From: Nitrococcus sp.
GTDB lineage: Bacteria; Pseudomonadota; Gammaproteobacteria; Nitrococcales; Nitrococcaceae
Assembly (NCBI GenBank): GCA_030452365.1
Contig: JAKDMK010000072.1
Location: 1-8,744, forward strand
Length of the DNA stretch: 8,744 bases
Direction of reading: 5' to 3'
In this document: one piece after another, positions 1 through 4,134 of the stretch
Position numbering within the stretch: position 1 is the first letter of the stretch
Layout of the letters: each line of letters opens with the position of its first letter
Position numbers and translations under genes: made by a program
Notes under the pieces: model-generated
Databases searched by the model: none
What the model was told of the DNA's origin: nothing
What the model saw: only the letters and a program-made list of their open reading frames with translations

Positions 1-2
1 AC

Positions 3-680
3 CCGGTGCAGGAAATGGTTGCGGCAGCGCATGAGCGGGGCGTGGCCGTGCTCGTCGACGGCGCTCAAGCGGTCCCTCACCTGGCGGTGGATGTGGCCGA
101 GCTAGCCTGTGATTTTTACTGCTTCTCCGGCCATAAGATCTATGGGCCCTCCGGCGTGGGCGCTTTGTGGGGACGGCTGGATCTACTGCGCGAGATGCGT
201 CCGTATCAGGGCGGTGGCGAGATGATTCGCTACGTCTCCTTCGAGCGCAGCGAATTCGCCGAGCCGCCGCAACGCTTCGAGGCCGGTACCCCGAATATCG
301 CCGGTGTCGTCGGCCTGGGCGCGGCGATTGATTATGTTCGTGCCATCGGCGCGGAGCGGATCGCCGCCCATGAGCACGCCTTGCTCGAGTATGCGACGGC
401 GCAGCTGGGCGAGGTCGAGGGCGTACGCATCATCGGCACGGCCGCGGATAAGGCGGCTGTCATCTCCTTCCTGTTGGGGAGAGTTCACCCACATGACATC
501 GGCACGGTGTTGGATCTGGAGGGGGTTGCCATCCGGGCGGGACATCATTGCGCGCAACCGGTGATGCACCGATACGGCATAGCGGCTACGGCCCGAGCCT
601 CATTCGGGCTGTACAACACCCGCGCTGAAGTCGATGTGCTCGTGCGAGCACTGAACAAAGTCAGGGAGCTGTTTAACTGA
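3..680 (+). CDS. sufS: Cysteine desulfurase SufS, C-terminal part (5' end outside window)
   Basis: PLP-dependent class V aminotransferase-fold enzyme that removes sulfur from cysteine (giving alanine) and holds it as a persulfide for Fe-S cluster assembly. The frame is open from the first base, so the gene begins upstream; about 225 C-terminal residues are present. Counting from the codon at 3-5, I see the cofactor-binding Asp in VLVDGAQAV (Asp19), the Schiff-base lysine in FSGHKIYGPSG (Lys45) and the catalytic cysteine in RAGHHCAQPVM (Cys183), followed by the usual RASFGLYNT segment (199-206). The GHHCAQP context matches SufS rather than IscS or NifS. The stop codon directly abuts the ATG of sufU, which indicates translational coupling and a dedicated SufS-SufU pair. 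sufB, sufC and sufD are expected upstream (inference). Confidence 0.96.
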   Translation, partial: PVQEMVAAAHERGVAVLVDGAQAVPHLAVDVAELACDFYCFSGHKIYGPSGVGALWGRLDLLREMRPYQGGGEMIRYVSFERSEFAEPPQRFEAGTPNIAGVVGLGAAIDYVRAIGAERIAAHEHALLEYATAQLGEVEGVRIIGTAADKAAVISFLLGRVHPHDIGTVLDLEGVAIRAGHHCAQPVMHRYGIAATARASFGLYNTRAEVDVLVRALNKVRELFN

Positions 681-1124
681 ATGTCTGATCTGCGCGACCT
701 CTATCAGGAGGTCATACTCGACCACAACAAGCACCCGCGGAACTTTCGCAGTGTGCAGCCGCATTCGCATGAGGCGAGTGGCTACAATCCTCTATGCGGT
801 GATCGCGTGACGATCCAGCTCAGCATTGAACGCGAGGTGATCGCCAACATTGGCTTTCAGGGCGATGGCTGTGCCATCTCGACGGCGTCGGCTTCCATCA
901 TGACTGAGGCGCTTGAAGGCAAAACGCGCGAAGAGGCGCAAGCCCTATTTGAACAATTTCATGCTCTGGTGACTCGCGATGATAATTTTCCTGATGAGTC
1001 GCTGGGCAAAATTGCGGTGCTGGCAGGCGTGCGCGATTATCCCATGAGGGTCAAATGCGCCACGCTCGCGTGGCACACGCTGCGCGCCGCACTGGAAGAG
1101 AAGCATGAGGTGAGCACCGAGTGA
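681..1124 (+). CDS. sufU: SufU, zinc-type sulfur acceptor / Fe-S scaffold-like protein
   Basis: A 147-residue NifU-N/IscU-fold protein. Family knowledge: SufU takes persulfide sulfur from SufS, mostly by zinc-ligand exchange, and passes it to the SufBCD scaffold. The metal ligands are all visible: Cys39 and Asp41 in NPLCGD, Cys64 in GDGCAIS and Cys126 in RVKCATLAW. The stretch between the second and third cysteine is long, including roughly residues 80-105, as in SufU and unlike IscU. It also lacks the LPPVK chaperone motif of IscU. The start ATG follows the sufS stop without a gap, with AGGGAG at 664-669 as a plausible ribosome site. SufU here takes the role that SufE has in enterobacterial SUF systems. 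Older annotations would call it a NifU-like scaffold. Confidence 0.94.
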   Translation: MSDLRDLYQEVILDHNKHPRNFRSVQPHSHEASGYNPLCGDRVTIQLSIEREVIANIGFQGDGCAISTASASIMTEALEGKTREEAQALFEQFHALVTRDDNFPDESLGKIAVLAGVRDYPMRVKCATLAWHTLRAALEEKHEVSTE

Positions 1125-1136
1125 GGTGAATCACTA

Positions 1137-1472
1137 ATGAGTGGAGCCGCTCCCACAAAGGTGAATACAGAAAGGCTACGCGAAGAGGTGGTTGGGGCGT
1201 TGCAGTGCGTCTACGATCCAGAGATACCGATGAATATCTACGAGCTTGGGCTGATCTACGAGATCGACGTCAATGACGATGGCTTCGTGGATGTGGTCAT
1301 GACATTGACCAGTCCTTCCTGCCCGGTCGCCGGTCAAATGCCGGGCATGGTCAAGTCCGCAGTGGAGCAGGTAACAGGTGTGCAGGCGGCCGAGGTTGTA
1401 CTGACCTGGGATCCGCCTTGGAGCTCGGATCGCGTCTCCGAAGCTGGCAAGCTCCAGTTAGGGCTCATCTGA
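1137..1472 (+). CDS. sufT: SufT, MIP18/DUF59-family Fe-S assembly protein
   Basis: A 111-residue single-domain protein of the MIP18 (DUF59) family, in the SUF-associated SufT group. Family knowledge: SufT-type proteins help mature Fe-S proteins, but their exact chemistry is not settled. Visible signatures are DPEIPMNIYELGLIY (27-41), the cysteine-bearing TSPSCPVAGQMPG (58-70, Cys62) and the C-terminal block LTWDPPWSSDRVSEAGKL (89-106), all typical of SufT. The ATG lies 12 bp after the sufU stop and has a good ribosome site, GAGGTG at 1123-1128, with 8 nt of spacing. That site overlaps the sufU stop codon, so coupled translation is likely. It appears to be the last gene of the operon, since roughly 420 bp without a gene follow. 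Confidence 0.93.
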   Translation: MSGAAPTKVNTERLREEVVGALQCVYDPEIPMNIYELGLIYEIDVNDDGFVDVVMTLTSPSCPVAGQMPGMVKSAVEQVTGVQAAEVVLTWDPPWSSDRVSEAGKLQLGLI

Positions 1473-1552
1473 GCCAATCAGCGCAAGTCTGCCTAGTGCT
1501 TGATCGCATCCCGTAAGCGTGGGATGTTCAAGGCTGTGCGCCTCAAGTCTGT

Positions 1553-1580
1553 GCGCGCGCTAAACGAATAGCGAGCGCGC
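1553..1580 (+). terminator. GC-rich hairpin after sufT, possible terminator of the suf operon
   Basis: GCGCGC (1553-1558) can pair with GCGCGC (1575-1580), and GCTA (1559-1562) with TAGC (1569-1572). This leaves a 6-nt loop and a 2-nt bulge. It starts 81 bp after the sufT stop. There is no U-tract behind it, so it is not a standard intrinsic terminator. It could be an RNA-stabilising or Rho-assisted end, or have no role. Confidence 0.25.
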
Positions 1581-1750
1581 GGCGCTCTCAATATCCTGTC
1601 TTCTGGTCGCCGGAGAATGCTTCCTCGCAGCCGACTTTCCCACGCGGCCTTGGCATGGGGTCGTCACTGTTCCTGCTTCAGCGACTTCTCGCGCATGCCG
1701 CGGTGCTCGGATGCCGGCGGGCTCATCCGTGAAGCATTCCCGTGCGAAAA

Positions 1751-1767
1751 AAATACGTGACGTATTT
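1751..1767 (+). promoter_or_regulatory. Palindrome in an AT-rich island, possible operator or bidirectional terminator
   Basis: AAATACGT and ACGTATTT form a perfect 8-bp inverted repeat around a single central G. It is preceded by further A residues (1747-1750) and followed by CG and then seven T (1770-1776). Two readings are possible. As an operator, it overlaps a weak promoter-like pair: GTGACG (1757-1762), a 17-bp spacer and CAAAAT (1780-1785). As a terminator, a 7-bp stem (AAATACG/CGTATTT) with a TGA loop is followed by a T-run, and A-tracts on the other side would serve the opposite strand. The stem is GC-poor, which weakens the terminator reading. It lies about 130 bp upstream of the likely start at 1893. 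Confidence 0.35.
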
Positions 1768-1879
1768 CGTTTTTTTGCCCAAAATATTCATCCGGAACTT
1801 AGCTTTGTATTGGTCTGTCCAATTCATCGAGCGGGTTCCAGCAGCGGCCTGCTTTGGGCGCTGGATGGAAGGCGAGCGT

Positions 1880-1886
1880 AAGGAGG
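1880..1886 (+). promoter_or_regulatory. Strong Shine-Dalgarno sequence (AAGGAGG)
   Basis: AAGGAGG is a near-perfect anti-SD match and lies 6 nt before GTG at 1893-1895. That GTG is in a different frame from the downstream receiver/GGDEF sequence. The site therefore decides that translation of this locus most likely starts at 1893, and it is the main evidence that the frame change downstream matters. Confidence 0.7.
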
Positions 1887-1892
1887 ACGCCG

Positions 1893-2150
1893 GTGCAGGG
1901 AGCGAGCGCAGAAGGAGACTCTATTCGACAAGCCGTCGCCGAACGTAAACGCACATGGCATGCAGTGTGTCACAGTTTTGATGGCGACGATCTGGTAAAG
2001 ATGCTGCAGCTAGTCGAGAATTCTACCAGAACGCACGCAAAAGACCGGGTCCGAGCATGCAGCCAAGCGCGCCCAAGGTTTGGGACGGAGGCTGCTCTCT
2101 GCGATTGCGGGACAAGAGCGCTTCGGCGCGGAGTTTCTCATGCAGGTTGA
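1893..2150 (+). pseudogene. Probable N-terminal piece of the diguanylate cyclase, out of frame (or small overlapping ORF)
   Basis: This frame encodes 85 residues from a GTG start behind an excellent ribosome site and stops at 2148-2150, 11 bp into the frame called for the cyclase. The first half looks like a real helical protein: an SIRQAVAERKRTWHAV helix, then FDGDDLVKMLQLVEN. The second half (from about 2030) becomes rich in Arg and Cys and does not look like protein sequence. Meanwhile the cyclase frame is open from 2014 and reads helix-like (HAAKRAQGLGRRLLSAI) upstream of any good start. Joining the two frames would need a net +1 shift somewhere in 2014-2060; one extra G in GGG at 2047-2049 would do it. 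The joined product would be about 535 residues with an N-terminal helical bundle resembling an Hpt-type module, though I see no canonical HxLKG motif. The alternative is a genuine small overlapping gene. Confidence 0.5.
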
Positions 2151-3501
2151 GAAGGATTTGACAGCGCTGAGGGACCGCATGGACGACCCCCCCGCTGGTG
2201 TCATCCTCTTGAGCGATGAGGATGTACACAATGAGATCCTGCTTCTAGAGCAAAGCCAGGCCCTCGTCAATCAGCTCAGCCGCGAGCTCGGCTTGTTCGG
2301 CTACTCTCTGCGCTCTGTGACCGATAGCGACGGGCTGATTGCCGCATTACTGGATCGTCCAGCCAACGCCGTTATCGTGGATCTCGACGCAGCGGGCAGC
2401 GCCGAGGCGCTCGAGCAGCTATTGATCCGCGTGCGGGACTCGAGCGGGCGCATGCTGCCGGTGCTCGGCATCAGCCATAGCAACGATTTTCACACCCGGC
2501 TCAAGGCGGTACGCACGGGCGTGGCGTCGTATCTCAGGCCGCCCATCGATCCCCACGATTTGGTGATGGAGCTTGACCTGCTGACGCATCGGGGAGTACC
2601 GGATCGACTGCGTGTGCTCCTGGTCGAGTCGAGCTCAACGCGGGCGGCCGAGTATCGCACGGTGCTTGAAGGCGGAGGCTTGGCAGTGACTGTGGTGAGG
2701 CAGCCTGAGCAGGCGATGGTGGTTTTGCAGGAATTCTCGCCGGATGTAATCCTCATGGCCATGTATCTGGATGAATGCACAGGAGCGGAGCTGGCTCGAG
2801 TTATCCGTCAATTCCCTGCCCACACGACCATCCCGATCGTGTTTCTAGGGCCGCAAACGGCCATGGATCGACAGCTCGATGCCATTGGCGTGGGCGGCGA
2901 TGATTTCCTCTCGGGGCCGATCCATGGGAGCTACCTGGTTCGTTTCGTGACCATTCGTGCCGAACGCGGTCGCAAGCTGCGCTCGTTGATACTTACCGAC
3001 AACCTGACCGGATTGCTCAATCATAGCCGTATCAAAGAGCAGCTCGGTAAGGAGCTCGCTCGCGCCGAGCGCCGCGGTACACCGTTAGCCTTCGCCATGG
3101 TGGATCTCGATTATTTCAAAGCCGTTAACGATACCTATGGCCATCAGGCAGGCGATCGAGTCATCAAAACAATGGCGCGCTTGTTCAAGCAACGGCTGCG
3201 GCGTTCGGATTACATCGGGCGTTATGGTGGAGAGGAATTCGCGGTGATCATGCCCGATTCAACGGCGGAGGACGCGAAACGCACTATGGATGAAATCAGG
3301 AACACTTTTGGCAGGATTGGCCAGGTTGCATGGAAAGGCACCTTCCGGGCGAGCTTCAGCGCGGGGGTGGCGGCATTCCCCGAAGTCGGCAACCCCACCG
3401 AGCTCACGCGTTGCGCCGATCAGGCACTCTATGATGCCAAGCGGAACGGCCGCGATCGAGTGGTTAATTACCAGGCTATGGTGTCGAATCTGAGTCTCTG
3501 A
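2140..3501 (+). CDS. PleD-like diguanylate cyclase (REC-REC-GGDEF)
   Basis: Makes cyclic di-GMP from two GTP. Residues are numbered from a TTG at 2080; the frame is open from 2014. First receiver domain at about 40-165, with a possible phosphoacceptor Asp101 (NAVIVDLD) but Arg in place of the conserved lysine (YLRPPID). Second receiver at about 177-290, lacking the phosphoacceptor: VILMAMYL has Ala227, and the conserved lysine is Gly279 (FLSGPI). The GGDEF domain (about 300-465) is intact: TDNLTGLLN, VDLDYFKAVNDTYGH, active site GGEEF (383-387) and the inhibitory RxxD site RRSD (374-377), placed five residues before GGEEF, so product feedback is expected. This matches PleD, in which the second receiver acts as a dimerisation adaptor. 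The start at ATG 2140 was chosen because GGAG (2130-2133) precedes it by 6 nt; TTG 2080 has only AAGG immediately upstream. Coding-like sequence further upstream suggests a frameshifted N-terminus. No partner kinase is in view. Confidence 0.88.
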   Translation: MQVEKDLTALRDRMDDPPAGVILLSDEDVHNEILLLEQSQALVNQLSRELGLFGYSLRSVTDSDGLIAALLDRPANAVIVDLDAAGSAEALEQLLIRVRDSSGRMLPVLGISHSNDFHTRLKAVRTGVASYLRPPIDPHDLVMELDLLTHRGVPDRLRVLLVESSSTRAAEYRTVLEGGGLAVTVVRQPEQAMVVLQEFSPDVILMAMYLDECTGAELARVIRQFPAHTTIPIVFLGPQTAMDRQLDAIGVGGDDFLSGPIHGSYLVRFVTIRAERGRKLRSLILTDNLTGLLNHSRIKEQLGKELARAERRGTPLAFAMVDLDYFKAVNDTYGHQAGDRVIKTMARLFKQRLRRSDYIGRYGGEEFAVIMPDSTAEDAKRTMDEIRNTFGRIGQVAWKGTFRASFSAGVAAFPEVGNPTELTRCADQALYDAKRNGRDRVVNYQAMVSNLSL

Positions 3502-3522
3502 GCCGAATGGCACTTATTCATT

Positions 3523-3530
3523 CTTTAGTT
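3523..3530. repeat. Left copy of the 8-bp target-site duplication
   Basis: CTTTAGTT directly abuts the left end of the MITE and is repeated without mismatch at 3677-3684, directly outside the right end. It begins 21 bp after the cyclase stop codon. Confidence 0.85.
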
Positions 3531-3676
3531 GTAACTACTCACCCCCCCCGTCATCCTGCGCGCAGCGAAGCGCAGTCGCAGGATCCAGCGACTAGATTCT
3601 GCGACTCCGCCTGACGGCTCCGCGCAGAATGACAGTAAGGAGAAGTCATCCTGCGCAGAAGGGGGTGAGCAGTTAC
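3531..3676. mobile_element. 146-bp MITE with 16-bp terminal inverted repeats
   Basis: The left end GTAACTACTCACCCCC (3531-3546) and the right end GGGGGTGAGCAGTTAC (3661-3676) are inverted copies that differ at one position. Perfect 8-bp direct repeats CTTTAGTT flank them exactly. Terminal repeats plus a target duplication, with no room for a transposase gene, define a miniature inverted-repeat transposable element. Ends beginning GTAA with 8-bp duplications fit what is known of IS66-family transposition, so an IS66-type transposase elsewhere in the genome may move it (inference). The undamaged duplication suggests a fairly recent insertion. The element starts 29 bp after the cyclase stop, and its internal hairpins could influence the 3' end of that mRNA. 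Minus-strand reading frames that cross it are not genes. Confidence 0.85.
3550..3633. repeat. Palindromic repeat unit nested inside the MITE
   Basis: GTCATCCTGCGCG (3550-3562) faces CGCGCAGAATGAC (3621-3633) as a 13-bp inverted repeat with one mismatch. Within it, GTCGCAGGATC and GATTCTGCGAC form an inner inverted pair (about 3575-3605) with one mismatch. The whole unit can therefore fold into a branched hairpin. A further direct copy of GTCATCCTGCGC lies at 3645-3656, next to the right end of the MITE. Dispersed repeats with GTCATYCTG-type ends are common in proteobacterial intergenic DNA; that this is one of them is inference. Confidence 0.65.
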
Positions 3677-3684
3677 CTTTAGTT
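3677..3684. repeat. Right copy of the 8-bp target-site duplication
   Basis: CTTTAGTT is identical to 3523-3530 and immediately follows the right terminal repeat of the MITE. Confidence 0.85.
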
Positions 3685-3720
3685 TGCTGAATACCAATAC
3701 GTAATTCCGAAAACGCTTAA

Positions 3721-3745
3721 GGTGGATAAGCGCAGCGCATGCACC
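3721..3745. repeat. REP-like imperfect hairpin
   Basis: The outer GGTG (3721-3724) pairs with CACC (3742-3745), then AT with AT and GC with GC, with mismatches between. The GGTGGATAAGCGCAGCGCAT wording is of a kind often seen in intergenic repeats of GC-rich proteobacteria (recalled, not searched). The stem is weak, so confidence is low. Confidence 0.3.
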
Positions 3746-3931
3746 GCCTTGCTTTCCCATATGCCCGCTGAACCTGGTCGCCAGGCGTAGCGCACGTAGC
3801 GCCGCATGTTTCTCCACTTTCGGTAAGGCACGCGGCTTCGAAAACCGGCGCTTCGTTCGGAATCCCGCGATGCCGATGGAAAGCAGCCCAGCACTCAAAT
3901 GGAGGAGACTGAAGGCTTGCAAAGAACATTC

Positions 3932-3963
3932 GGCGCATTACGGCCGGTTCAGCCTAATGCGCC
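3932..3963. repeat. REP-like hairpin between convergent genes
   Basis: GGCGCATTA (3932-3940) and TAATGCGCC (3955-3963) pair perfectly over 9 bp. The stem can continue with GGC/GCC after one bulged C, closing a loop of about 7 nt. CTACGCC follows the right arm, giving the GCGCCCTACGC ending typical of many intergenic repeats. It has no T-tract. It may cap mRNA 3' ends in this convergent region (inference). Confidence 0.55.
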
Positions 3964-4134
3964 CTACGCCAACTATGCCCCGCCAATGCAGACTCCTGTA
4001 TCTGCTTTCGGCACTGCAACGCCTGGAGCTCTGCGGCTCTATAGCCGCGTGAGGTGATGCTCGATTGGACAGGCCCGGATGGCTGCGTCGCGTCGTGTTG
4101 TCGGCGTCCCGACCGGCTGGCTTGGGTTTGCGCT

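Larger units (their letters stand above)
1473..1892 (+). other. Intergenic region between sufT and the diguanylate cyclase locus
   Basis: I find no convincing gene here. The first part holds two short inverted repeats: CATCCC/GGGATG at 1507-1526 and a GC-rich hairpin at 1553-1580. A 9-bp inverted pair, GAATGCTTC (1615-1623) and GAAGCATTC (1731-1739), brackets about 107 bp of unknown content. From about 1744 to 1830 the sequence turns AT-rich compared with its surroundings, which suits a promoter region. A 68-codon reading frame from 1742 has no ribosome site and a mixed, unlikely composition, so I did not call it. Confidence 0.5.
3685..4134. other. Gene-free, repeat-bearing convergent intergenic region
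   Basis: About 450 bp lie between the MITE and the 3' end of fadE. No reading frame here has a ribosome site or recognisable protein content; the minus-strand frames are Arg/Cys-rich and cross the repeats. The visible structures are two REP-like hairpins (3721-3745 and 3932-3963) and two short GC-rich hairpins: GCGGCT/AGCCGC with a 4-nt loop at 4033-4048, and GTCGG/CCGAC at 4100-4113. Neither short hairpin has a T-run, so I could not assign a classical terminator for fadE. Confidence 0.5.

Noticed and set aside
1742..1948. 68-codon plus-strand frame with a hydrophobic start
   Set aside because: It begins inside the AT-rich palindrome, has no Shine-Dalgarno, and its second half is Arg/Ser-rich and overlaps the better-supported start at 1893.
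3550..3656. CRISPR-like repeat array from repeated GTCATCCTGCGC
   Set aside because: There are only two direct copies and one inverted copy, without regular spacing or unique spacers; the transposable-element explanation fits fully.
3551..3938. Overlapping minus-strand frames of 71-123 codons
   Set aside because: They run through the MITE and the repeat-rich gap, have no ribosome sites and show no recognisable domain.
4033..4048. Intrinsic terminator for fadE (GCGGCT/AGCCGC hairpin)
   Set aside because: No T-run follows on the minus strand and it lies about 87 bp beyond the stop; kept only as a noted hairpin.
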